A stretch of DNA of 64,000 nt from positions 1 through 64,000 of the forward strand of contig JAJYPP010000005.1 in NCBI GenBank assembly GCA_021795235.1, read 5' to 3'. The DNA comes from a bacterium. Its GTDB lineage: Bacteria; Chloroflexota; Dormibacteria; Aeolococcales; Bog-877. Made by a program: the position numbers and the translations under genes. The stretch's first letter is position 1, and each line of letters starts with the position of its first letter. Of the stretch, positions 19,255 to 26,832 are shown in pieces. The notes under the pieces were generated by a model. That model was not told where the DNA came from, made no database searches, and saw only the letters and a program-made list of their open reading frames with translations.

Positions 19255-19489
19255 CTCGCGGACCAGCCGTCTGGGTTGGGAGTCGTGCGGTTGGTCGCTC
19301 CTTTAGATCTGTGCCAGGAGGCGCCTGGCAGCTGCGGCGCCGCTCCCTGCACCGATGAGCACTCGCTGCGGCCGTCGCCCCGACAACCCCCGTGGACCTC
19401 TGCTCAGCCCTTATTTCACTTCCCCATCCGCTCGCACTCTGAGGCGCAAGCGGCACTCTGGTATCCCGAGGGCCATCTGGTTCGACCGA

Positions 19490-20503
19490 TCAGCCTCCGA
19501 GGTAGGACATCTCCACCTTGGGAGCGAGATGATCCGCGGACATCTCGGCCCGCTCCTCGGAGTAGCGGTCCCTGCGGGCGCTCCAGAGCGATCTCAGGGC
19601 CGCCTCAGCCCCCGACTGCCCCGCCCCTGACCGCAGAGTTGGCCGCAGGTCAAGCCCCCCGCGGGAGAACAGGCAGGTGTGGACTCTACCGTCGGCGGAG
19701 AGCCGCAGCCTGGTGCAACCGCCGCAAAAAGGAGCGGTCACGGAGCTGATCACTCCCACCTCTCCTCCCCCGTCCCGATACCGGAAGCGGCTGGCTACCT
19801 CTCCAGGGTAGGCTGGGGCGACTGGGTCCAAGGGCCATCGCGCCGAGATCCGCGCGACCACCTCACGGGCGGGCACGACCTCCTCGAGTCGCCACCCGTG
19901 CGTCTCTCCAACATCCATGTACTCGATCAGGCGGAGCACGTAGCCGCGGTCCCGGGCGAAAGCAGCCAGGGGCACGATCCCCTGGTCGTTGACGCCGCGT
20001 CGGATCACGGCGTTGAGCTTGACCGGATGAAGTGCCGTGGCGGCGGCGGACTCCAGACCCCGCAGCACCTGCTCAAGCTCGACCCCCACCCCGTTCATGG
20101 CTTCGAACACCACCGGGTCCACCGAGTCGAGGCTCACCGTCACCCGGTTGAGTCCGGCTTCCGCCAGCGGCGCCGCGTAGCGATCCAGAAGAGCCCCGTT
20201 GGTCGTCATGGCGAGGTCCTCAACACCATCCACCTGGGCCAACATCCGCACCAGCTCTGGCAGATCCCTTCGCAACAGAGGTTCACCACCGGTCAGGCGC
20301 ACCTTGCGAGCCCCCAGGGCGACCGCAGCCCTCACCACTACGGTGATCTCCTCGAATGTGAGCACCTCCGAACGGGGCAGGAACTTGAAGCCGGGCCCGA
20401 AGACCTCTCTGGGCATGCAGTAGCCACAGCGGAAATTGCACCTGTCGGTGACCGAGACCCGGAGATCTCGCAGGGGGCGCCCCATCTGATCAGTGACCGT
20501 CAT
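19490..20503 (-). CDS. moaA: GTP 3',8-cyclase MoaA
   Basis: MoaA is the radical SAM enzyme that starts molybdenum cofactor synthesis by rearranging GTP. The 337 residues include the SAM cluster motif C22-x3-C26-x2-C29 (TDRCNFRCGYCMP), VRLTGGEPLLRRDL, the second Fe-S cluster CGGCTRLRLSADGRVHTC, and the C-terminal Gly-Gly needed for activity. The ATG at 20503 is preferred over a TTG one codon upstream. The partner moaC is not in the window. It follows hpnH by 70 bp on the same strand. Confidence 0.95.
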   Translation of the reverse strand: MTVTDQMGRPLRDLRVSVTDRCNFRCGYCMPREVFGPGFKFLPRSEVLTFEEITVVVRAAVALGARKVRLTGGEPLLRRDLPELVRMLAQVDGVEDLAMTTNGALLDRYAAPLAEAGLNRVTVSLDSVDPVVFEAMNGVGVELEQVLRGLESAAATALHPVKLNAVIRRGVNDQGIVPLAAFARDRGYVLRLIEYMDVGETHGWRLEEVVPAREVVARISARWPLDPVAPAYPGEVASRFRYRDGGGEVGVISSVTAPFCGGCTRLRLSADGRVHTCLFSRGGLDLRPTLRSGAGQSGAEAALRSLWSARRDRYSEERAEMSADHLAPKVEMSYLGG

Positions 20504-20575
20504 CAAGCCGATCCTACGCCGCCACGGAGCTACCCAGCCGCCTCGCGCGGGCGCCGCCAGGAGAACAAGGATCTG

Positions 20576-21580
20576 TCAGTGGGCCACCGCCGCCCGCAGC
20601 GACTCCCGCAGTGATCCCATGGTCTTGAGCACGGCCGTGGGCTCATAGCCGCAGTGGGCCATGCAGTTCTCGCACTTGGGGTTGCGACCTCGGCCGTACT
20701 GCTCCCACTCGGTGGTCTCCAGGAGCTCCCGGTACGAACTCACATAGCCGTCCGCCATCAGGTAGCAGGGGCGCTGCCACCCGAAGATCGAGTAACAGGG
20801 AATCCCCCAGGCCGTGCAAGAAAAGTCGACCTTGCCCTCGAGGAAGTCCAAGAACATCGGCGAATGGTTGAGCCGCCACTTCTGGCGCCGCCCCCCGGAG
20901 AAGGCCTCGCTGAAGATGGCGCGGGTGCGCTCCACGCCCATGAAGTGCTCCTGATCGGGCGCCTTCTCGTAGGCGAAGGCTGGAGAGATCTGCATGTTGT
21001 CCACCTTCAGGTCATCATTCAGGAAGTCCAGCACGTCCCGCACCGAGCGGGCGTCGTCGTGGGTGAAGAAGGTGGTGTTGGTCGTGACCCGGAAGCCTCG
21101 GCGCTTGGCCTCCCCGATGGCGGCCACCGCTTTGTCGAAGATGCCGTCTCGACACACCGACTGGTCGTGGCGCTCGCGTAGCCCGTCCATGTGGACCGAC
21201 CAGGCGAAGTAGGGATTGGGCTTGAAGAGATCGAGTTTGCGCTCCATCAAGATGGCGTTGGTGCATAGGTAGACGAACTTCTTGCGCTCGATCAGCGCTT
21301 CCACGATCTGATCGATCTCCTTGTGGACCAGCGGTTCCCCACCCGCGATGGAGACCACGGGCGCTCCGCACTCCTCGATGGCGTCAATACACTGCTGGAC
21401 CGTGAGGCGGCGCCTCAGGATGTCGTCCGGATGCTGGATCTTGCCGCAGCCGGCACACTCGAGATTGCATTGATAGAGGGGCTCGAGCTGGAGAACCAAG
21501 GGAAACTTCTCGACCCGTCTCAGCCGCTGGGACATGAGGTAGGTTCCGACCCTGACCTTCTGACGAAGGGGTATCGACAT
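20576..21580 (-). CDS. hpnH: Adenosyl-hopene transferase HpnH (radical SAM)
   Basis: HpnH adds 5'-deoxyadenosine to diploptene, the first step toward extended hopanoids. The 334-residue protein has the SAM cluster C38-x3-C42-x2-C45 (LYQCNLECAGCGKIQHP), VSIAGGEPLVHKEID, FAWSVHMDGLRERHD, TTNTTFFTHDD and a C-terminal Cys cluster (CENCMAHCGYEPTAVL). The ATG at 21580 follows GGGAGGAAG. No other hopanoid gene lies in the window, so the pathway must be completed elsewhere. A divergent MerR regulator shares its promoter gap. Confidence 0.92.
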   Translation of the reverse strand: MSIPLRQKVRVGTYLMSQRLRRVEKFPLVLQLEPLYQCNLECAGCGKIQHPDDILRRRLTVQQCIDAIEECGAPVVSIAGGEPLVHKEIDQIVEALIERKKFVYLCTNAILMERKLDLFKPNPYFAWSVHMDGLRERHDQSVCRDGIFDKAVAAIGEAKRRGFRVTTNTTFFTHDDARSVRDVLDFLNDDLKVDNMQISPAFAYEKAPDQEHFMGVERTRAIFSEAFSGGRRQKWRLNHSPMFLDFLEGKVDFSCTAWGIPCYSIFGWQRPCYLMADGYVSSYRELLETTEWEQYGRGRNPKCENCMAHCGYEPTAVLKTMGSLRESLRAAVAH

Positions 21581-21630
21581 GGACTTCCTCCCGGGGGATA
21601 CCGGCCTTGGGACCAGGGCTGGCCCGATTA

Positions 21631-21665
21631 GTTTAGGACTCTAAACCTTCTTACAGTTGTAGAGT
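21631..21665. promoter_or_regulatory. Dyad operator between hpnH and merR
   Basis: Two overlapping dyads lie in the 93-bp divergent gap. One is GTTTAG-GACT-CTAAAC (21631-21646). The other is ACTCTA at 21638-21643 facing TAGAGT at 21660-21665, a 28-bp span typical of MerR-type operators set between -35 and -10. The MerR protein encoded at 21674 is the obvious candidate ligand. Confidence 0.55.
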
Positions 21666-21673
21666 CAAGTGAG

Positions 21674-22615
21674 ATGGCCGGTCCGACAAGTGGGGGGCAG
21701 GACTCGTCCCCACGGCTCAAGATTGGGGAGGCGGAAACCCTGACCGGGGTTACCGCCGGCAGGATTCGCCACTACCAGAAGATGGGACTGGTAGCTCCTG
21801 CCCAGTCGCAGAGCGGCTATCGGTATTTCAACGCCTCAGATCTGGTCCGGATCCTCCAGATAGACCTACTCCGAAGCCTGGGAATGGGGCTCGAGGAGAT
21901 CGCCAAGTCGCTGCCCCAGGAGTCAGCCCCCAGCTCGCTGCGCGATGCCCTTGAACGCCACCGGCGCACGCTGGCCACGGAGCGTGACCGCCTGAACTCC
22001 CTGCTGGTAGCTGTCGAGCGAGCCCTCGAGACCCCTGGAGCATCAGCCGAGTCGGTGGCCGCTTACCTGGCCTCGGCTCACTCAACTCCCCGGGAGAGCT
22101 TGGGGGTGTTCGGGCGGCTCACGGCCCCGCTCTCGGACCTGGCCGCCGCCAGCTGGGAGCAGCTCCTGGGCTTCGGGGCGGACCTGCCGGTTCCCGCCAT
22201 CTTCGGCCGGATGCTGCTGCCTCCCCAGGTGACCGAGGTCCTGGAGCGGCTAGCCGTGGCATCCGGGAACGAGATCCTGTTCGAGCGGGTGCGCAGCCTG
22301 GCGTCCGAGATCCTCTCCCTGTCGAGCGGACCTGGGGCCGATCGCGCGGCAGCTCGGGACGTCGCATCCCGATGGCTCGCATCCTTCGAAAGTGACCCTC
22401 TGCCGGAGGCGGTGGAGTCGGCGCTGAACTCCACCGTGCCTCGCATCAGGGAGTTGGCGGTGCTGAATCAGGGGTTCCAGCTGTGGGCGGAGTCGATCTC
22501 GCCGATGGCCGCCACCATCTTGCGCCTGATCCAGGACGAGGCCCACCGTCGCGGGTTCCTGGTGTTGGGAGTTCTGCCTGCCCGAGCCCTGCAGCAGCGC
22601 ACCGTCCCGAGGTAA
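21674..22615 (+). CDS. MerR-family transcriptional regulator
   Basis: The 313-residue protein opens with a MerR winged helix (LKIGEAETLTGVTAGRIRHYQKMGLVAPA, SGYRYFNASDLVRILQIDLLRSLGMGLEEI), followed by a helical dimerisation region and about 190 residues of helical effector domain that I do not recognise. There is no visible metal-binding Cys cluster, so a small-molecule or multidrug-type signal is more likely than a metal. It is divergent from hpnH and may control hpnH and itself through the dyad at 21631-21665. Confidence 0.82.
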   Translation: MAGPTSGGQDSSPRLKIGEAETLTGVTAGRIRHYQKMGLVAPAQSQSGYRYFNASDLVRILQIDLLRSLGMGLEEIAKSLPQESAPSSLRDALERHRRTLATERDRLNSLLVAVERALETPGASAESVAAYLASAHSTPRESLGVFGRLTAPLSDLAAASWEQLLGFGADLPVPAIFGRMLLPPQVTEVLERLAVASGNEILFERVRSLASEILSLSSGPGADRAAARDVASRWLASFESDPLPEAVESALNSTVPRIRELAVLNQGFQLWAESISPMAATILRLIQDEAHRRGFLVLGVLPARALQQRTVPR

Positions 22616-22630
22616 CGGCCCCTCCTGGCG

Positions 22631-22647
22631 ATACCCCCCAGGGGTAT
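22631..22647. promoter_or_regulatory. CsoR-type operator before permease-csoR operon
   Basis: ATACCCC-CCA-GGGGTAT is a 7-3-7 inverted repeat. It matches the known CsoR/RcnR-class operator (TACCCC...GGGGTA with a G/C centre). It overlaps a -10-like TATACT at 22645-22650 and lies about 35 bp before the permease start. The CsoR repressor encoded by the second gene of the operon should bind it. Confidence 0.82.
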
Positions 22648-22681
22648 ACTAGCGGCGGCCGTCAGCCACGAGGAGGTCGTT

Positions 22682-24190
22682 GTGCTGTTGCACATAGCGG
22701 ACGCGATTTGGGCCGGCCTCTTCCAGGGCTTGGAAATGCTCTGGGAAACGCTTTGGGCTATGGCCCTCGGATTCTTGCTCTCGGGGATGGTCCAGGCGTT
22801 CGTCTCCAAGACCGAGATGCGCGGCCTGCTCGGTGGCCGTGGGCCGGTCTCGCTGCTGCGCGCGACCGCTTTTGGAGCGGCGTCGTCATCGTGTTCCTAC
22901 GCCGCCTCGGCCATGGCCAAGTCCATCTTCGCCAAGGGGGCCGACTTTGTGGCCGCTATGGTCTTCATGTTCGCATCGACCAACCTGGTCATCGAACTGG
23001 GCGTTGTCCTCGCCGTCCTCATCGGCTGGCAATTCACCGCCAGCGAGTTCGTCGGCGGCCTGCTCATGATCGCCCTGCTGGCGCTGGTGGCGCGGGTCAC
23101 CATCCCGGACCGGCTGGTCGAGAGCGCGCGGGCCCGGCTCTCTGACCACGCGGGCATCGATGGTCATGAGATGGCGGCGGATGGAACCACCAGCTGCTCC
23201 CGACCTTCGCCTCAACGGCATCACCAGACCCAAGAGCGTTGGACGGTGAGGCTGCGCTCCCGGGATCGCTGGGGTGATGCAGCGGCCTATGCGGCAGCCG
23301 ACCTGACCATGCTGCGCAAGGAGATCGCGATCGGGTTTCTGGCGGCTGGCCTGCTCGCCGCCCTGGTGCCGAATGCGGCCTGGCAGGTACTGTTCCTGAG
23401 CGGCCACGGCTTCTGGTCGGCGCTCGAGAACGCCGCGATCGGCCCTTTGATCGCGATGCTGAGCTTCGTCTGCTCGGTCGGAAACGTGCCCCTGGCGGCC
23501 GCGCTGTGGAAGGGTGGAATCAGCTTCGGCGGGGTGATCAGCTTCATCTTCGCCGATCTCATCACCCTGCCACTGCTCCTAATCTACCGGCGCTTCTACG
23601 GGCTGCGGCTCACCCTGCGACTGCTGGGCTCCTTCTGGCTGGTCATGTCCGTTGCCGGGCTGGCGACCCAGTACCTCTTCAGTCTCATAGGGGCCATCCC
23701 CGCTACTCGTCCCCAGCACCTTGCCAATGGAGTCTTCGCCTGGAACTACACCACTGCCTTGGATCTGCTGGCCCTGGTGATACTTGTTCTGGTGTTCGTG
23801 GCAGCGCGCAGGCGGCGGGGTCTCAACGGGCAGTTCGCCATCGATCCGGTCTGTGGAATGCAGGTCGAGAAGGCCACCGCGCCAGCCAGCGTCACATCGG
23901 CTGGGACCACCGTCTATTTCTGCTCCGACAGGTGTGCGGAGCGGTTCAAGCGTTCTGGTACCCCGGTAGGCGACATGTCTACGGCTACCTCCGAGGCGAC
24001 AGTTCAGGACGCAGTCGCAATCGATCCGGTCTGCGGAATGGAAGTCAACACAGCCAACCCGGGTGCGGTCTTGCGCCAGCCCGACGGGGTCGTGAGCTAC
24101 TTCTGCTGCGAGGGCTGCGCCCGCAAGTGGGCGGAACAGATTGGGGTCGATTTCGCCACCGCGGCGGATCACGAAGAGGTCAGGACGTGA
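22682..24190 (+). CDS. DUF318/YraQ-type permease fused to two YHS domains
   Basis: The 502 residues combine a polytopic permease with a metal-binding tail. The permease part (1-380) has about eight membrane segments and the paired family motifs AASSSCSYAASAM and LSFVCSVGNVPLAAALW. Two YHS domains follow, near 386-425 (IDPVCGMQV, YFCSDRCAERF) and 446-490 (IDPVCGMEV, YFCCEGCARKW), each with Cys pairs able to bind metal. The GTG start has GAGGAGG upstream. The gene is coupled to csoR and sits behind a CsoR operator, so export or handling of copper or a similar soft metal is a reasonable inference. Confidence 0.85.
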   Translation: MLLHIADAIWAGLFQGLEMLWETLWAMALGFLLSGMVQAFVSKTEMRGLLGGRGPVSLLRATAFGAASSSCSYAASAMAKSIFAKGADFVAAMVFMFASTNLVIELGVVLAVLIGWQFTASEFVGGLLMIALLALVARVTIPDRLVESARARLSDHAGIDGHEMAADGTTSCSRPSPQRHHQTQERWTVRLRSRDRWGDAAAYAAADLTMLRKEIAIGFLAAGLLAALVPNAAWQVLFLSGHGFWSALENAAIGPLIAMLSFVCSVGNVPLAAALWKGGISFGGVISFIFADLITLPLLLIYRRFYGLRLTLRLLGSFWLVMSVAGLATQYLFSLIGAIPATRPQHLANGVFAWNYTTALDLLALVILVLVFVAARRRRGLNGQFAIDPVCGMQVEKATAPASVTSAGTTVYFCSDRCAERFKRSGTPVGDMSTATSEATVQDAVAIDPVCGMEVNTANPGAVLRQPDGVVSYFCCEGCARKWAEQIGVDFATAADHEEVRT

Positions 24191-24507
24191 CCGCGCAGGC
24201 TCGAACTGGGTTCGCCAGGACCGGCAGCCGACGAGGAAGCTATCAAGCCAGCAAGGAGGAGGTGCTCAATCGCTTCCAGCGAGTCGCAGGTCAAGTCAGC
24301 GGCATCGCCCGGATGGTTGAAGAGGAACGGTACTGCCCTGAGGTGCTGGTACAGATACGATCGGTCACGGCCGCCCTTGATCAGATCGGGTACTTGCTTC
24401 TCAGAGAGCACCTGGCCCACTGCGTCAGCGACGGGGTGCGCAAGGGCGAAGGTGACGCCTACCTCGACGAGGTGATGGAAGTCATCCGCGGCTACTCGCG
24501 TCGCTAA
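24187..24507 (+). CDS. csoR: CsoR-family metal-sensing repressor
   Basis: The 106-residue all-helical repressor starts at a GTG that overlaps the permease TGA (GTGA). Family blocks are NRFQRVAGQVSGIARMVEEE, RYCPEVLVQIRSVTAALDQIG and LREHLAHCVSDGV. The ligand triad of copper-sensing CsoR is present: Cys in YCPEV, then His and Cys spaced HxxxC. That favours Cu(I) over the persulfide sensor CstR, which lacks the His. It would repress its own operon through 22631-22647 and release it on metal binding. Confidence 0.9.
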   Translation: MTAQARTGFARTGSRRGSYQASKEEVLNRFQRVAGQVSGIARMVEEERYCPEVLVQIRSVTAALDQIGYLLLREHLAHCVSDGVRKGEGDAYLDEVMEVIRGYSRR

Positions 24508-24674
24508 GCGGAACTTTGGGAAGGTAGACGAGTTCGGCTGAGTTCAGTTGGGGTCGCGGAGTTGTGTCTACGCGGCGGTGATACTGACGCCGGCGAGGGC
24601 CAGCGCGCGAGCCTCCAGCTCGGTGGCGTCAGCAGCGATCCTCGCCGCCTCTTTGGCGGAACGGGCCTCTACTA

Positions 24675-25253
24675 TCACGCCAGCACCTCGGAATCGCACG
24701 CGAGTTCCCCGGCCCGCCTGGCCCGGTTCGCTGCCGCTCGCTTGCCATACCGTCGGGCACACATCGAGGTGAGGATCTCGGTCATGTCCCGCACCAGGTC
24801 GTCGTCGACCTCGGCCGGGTCCATCACCGGCAGCCGGCGTCCCTGGGCGGACAGCGCGGCTTCCACCTATTCCGCGCCGAAGCGGACAAACTGGTCCCGG
24901 TGCTCGACCACGATCGTGATCACCGATTCATCCCGCAGCAAGGCGAGAACCTTGCGCCGTTTGCCGTTGAGCCCGCAGCCCACCTCGGTGACCACGCGGC
25001 CGACTGAGAGGCCCTCGCCCGTCGCCAACGCGGTGACCCGGGCCACCTGCCGGTCGAGGTCGGCGCGCTGGTCCGCCGACGAGACGCAGGCGTACACGGC
25101 GACGCTGCCCGCTACCTCGGACGCGCCTGGAGCGTCGACCAAGATCGGGCCCCCGACACGGCGCGCCGACACCGGCAGCTTCCCATCCCGGAACCACCGG
25201 TATGCGGTCACCGGACGTACGCCTTGTACCCTCGCCAACTCCTTCAAGTTCAT
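24675..25253 (-). pseudogene. IS607-type serine recombinase TnpA, broken by amber stop
   Basis: The N-terminal MerR-like helix-turn-helix (VQGVRPVTAYRWFRDGKLPV) and the serine-recombinase core (VYACVSSADQRADLDRQVARV) are followed by EHRDQFVRFGAE, then a TAG at 24867-24869. The same frame then continues with VEAALSAQGRRLPVMD and LVRDMTEILTSMCARRYGKRA, the usual C-terminus. The family normally has Tyr at the stop position, so a single base change explains it. The catalytic Ser is kept (CVSS; the usual motif is RVSS). Without suppression no full-length enzyme is made. Confidence 0.85.
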
Positions 25254-25290
25254 CTCCGTTCACTATAGCGCATGGTACAAGCAACTGTTC
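25239..25290 (-). repeat. IS607-type 5' end sequence, copy A
   Basis: It covers the tnpA start and the bases before it. Shared with copy B (49409-49460) are CTCCTTCAAGTTCATC and, further out, GAGCAACTGTTC / AAGCAACTGTTC on the plus strand. It marks the 5' end of the element. Confidence 0.6.
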
Positions 25291-25310
25291 GCACTCCTCT
25301 CCGGCGCCAG

Positions 25311-25976
25311 TCATGCGCTGGATGCGTCAGCGACGGTGGTCGCCTGCCGTCCGTCCACCAGCGTCACCTGCCTGGCGCACACCCCAACCACCTCAGGATC
25401 GTGGCTGGCCATGACCAGGACGCGACCCTCGCCGGCCTGGCGCAGCAAGAGCTCCACGATCACCTTGCGCTGCTCCGCCACCAACTCGGAGGTCGGCTCG
25501 TCGGCAAGGACCGCGTCCGGAGAGCCTGCGAGCGCTCTGGCCACGGCCACCCGCTGCTGCTGGCCGCCGGACAGGTCCTGCACCAGGGCGTCGGCCGCCG
25601 CGTGGAGGCCGACCGAGTCCAGCCCCGCCTGGGCCAGCCGGGCGACCTCCATGGTCGCCACGCCACGGGCCTGCAGCGGCAGGGCGACGTTCTCCGCTGC
25701 GGTCAGAACCGAGACCAGTCCGTGGTTCTGCAGGACCACCCCGAAGCGCTGCCTGCTCCTCTCGTCGGTGCCGATGGGATCGCCATCCACCAGCACCCGG
25801 CCCTGGGATGGCAGCTGCAGACCCGCCGCCACCATGAGCAGGGTCGTCTTCCCCGACCCGGACGGCCCGGTTATGGCCAGCGACTCCCCCTTCCTCACCA
25901 CCAGGTTCACATCGTGGAGGATCTCCCGCCCCCCTGCGCTCACGGTCACGTGTTCCAGGCGGATCTCACTGATCAT
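25311..25976 (-). CDS. ABC transporter ATPase (LolD/MacB-like)
   Basis: The 221-residue ATPase has Walker A GPSGSGKTTLLMVAAG, Q-loop VVLQNHGLVS, signature LSGGQQQRVAVARAL, Walker B AVLADEPTSEL and the switch His in MASHDPEV. It is the third gene of the operon; its ATG at 25976 overlaps the end of the preceding ATPase by 11 bases. Walker B is followed by Ser-Glu rather than the common Ser-Gly-x-Leu-Asp. With the other ATPase and the permease it would form an FtsX/MacB-type exporter or lipoprotein/peptide extruder. Confidence 0.88.
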   Translation of the reverse strand: MISEIRLEHVTVSAGGREILHDVNLVVRKGESLAITGPSGSGKTTLLMVAAGLQLPSQGRVLVDGDPIGTDERSRQRFGVVLQNHGLVSVLTAAENVALPLQARGVATMEVARLAQAGLDSVGLHAAADALVQDLSGGQQQRVAVARALAGSPDAVLADEPTSELVAEQRKVIVELLLRQAGEGRVLVMASHDPEVVGVCARQVTLVDGRQATTVADASSA

Positions 25977-26832
25977 GGCGCTCCAGCTCCGGGTTGCGCA
26001 GATCGACGCCCGCTGCATGGCGGCGCACATGCAGCAGGGTGCCCGGGGGCAGAATCTCCAGCACGTCGGGGGGCAGCTGCACGCTGCCGTCCCTCCCCAC
26101 CACCGCGTACTCCTCTCCCTTCCGCCCCTCGGCTCCGACCCGGCCGTCGCGGATGGTGACGGTCCGGGGCATGGCGTGGGCCACCGCCTGGTCGTGGGTG
26201 ACGCTGACCACCGTCGACCCCAGCTGCCGGTTGATCTTATGCAGCAGCTCGATCACCTGGTCGCGACTCCTGGTGTCCAGCTGGCTGGTGGGCTCGTCCA
26301 CCAGCAGAAGCCGCGGCGCCGAGGCGACCCCGGATGCGATCGCCACTCGCTGCTGCTCACCACCTGAGAGGGTGGCCACGGTGCGACCGGCCAGCGCGCC
26401 CATCCCCAGCTGCTCAAGCAGCTCCGCAGGCCGCCAGGGAGGGCGGTGCTTGCGGCCCCTGGCCCCGCGCTGCGCGAACTCGATGTTCTGGCTGGCGGTG
26501 GCGTAGGGCAGCAGGTTGCGGGAGGGGTCTTGGAGCACCAGGCTGACCTCGGTCGCCCGAAGCCGCAGCAGCTGACGGTTGCTGAGCTTGGACATCTCGT
26601 AGGGGCCGATCAGGATCTGGCCGGCCGACGGGCGTTGCAGGCCGGCCAACAGGGCCAGCACCGTCGACTTCCCCGATCCGGAGGGCCCCAGCAGAGCGAA
26701 CTCCTCCCCCGCCTCCACGTCCAGGTCCACACCCCGTAGCGCCACCACGTCCCCTTCCTGACTTGGGTAGAGGTGGACCACCCCGTCGAAGTGGATGTCC
26801 AGCCCGGGGCTGGGAGAAGTCTCGACCGTCAT
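25966..26832 (-). CDS. ABC transporter ATPase with C-terminal extension
   Basis: The 288 residues hold a complete ATPase: Walker A LGPSGSGKSTVLALLAG, Q-loop VLQDPSRNLL, signature LSGGEQQRVAIASGV, Walker B LLLVDEPTSQLD and switch VTHDQAV. After residue 235 comes an extra segment (EYAVVGRDGSVQLPPDVLEI, PPGTLLHVR) that looks like an AbrB/SpoVT swapped-hairpin fold, perhaps for dimerisation or regulation; this is inference. The ATG at 26832 overlaps the permease stop (ATGA). Confidence 0.88.
   Translation of the reverse strand: MTVETSPSPGLDIHFDGVVHLYPSQEGDVVALRGVDLDVEAGEEFALLGPSGSGKSTVLALLAGLQRPSAGQILIGPYEMSKLSNRQLLRLRATEVSLVLQDPSRNLLPYATASQNIEFAQRGARGRKHRPPWRPAELLEQLGMGALAGRTVATLSGGEQQRVAIASGVASAPRLLLVDEPTSQLDTRSRDQVIELLHKINRQLGSTVVSVTHDQAVAHAMPRTVTIRDGRVGAEGRKGEEYAVVGRDGSVQLPPDVLEILPPGTLLHVRRHAAGVDLRNPELERHDQ

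Larger units (their letters stand above)
24505..25310 (-). mobile_element. Decayed IS607-type element
   Basis: The remains of an IS607-type transposon: a serine-recombinase tnpA with an internal stop, no tnpB, and end-like sequences at both sides (24505-24550 and 25239-25290) that recur as solitary relics near 49.4 and 50.2-50.7 kb. It sits directly after csoR and before the ABC transporter operon. Exact boundaries cannot be set because IS607 elements make no clear terminal repeats. Confidence 0.65.
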
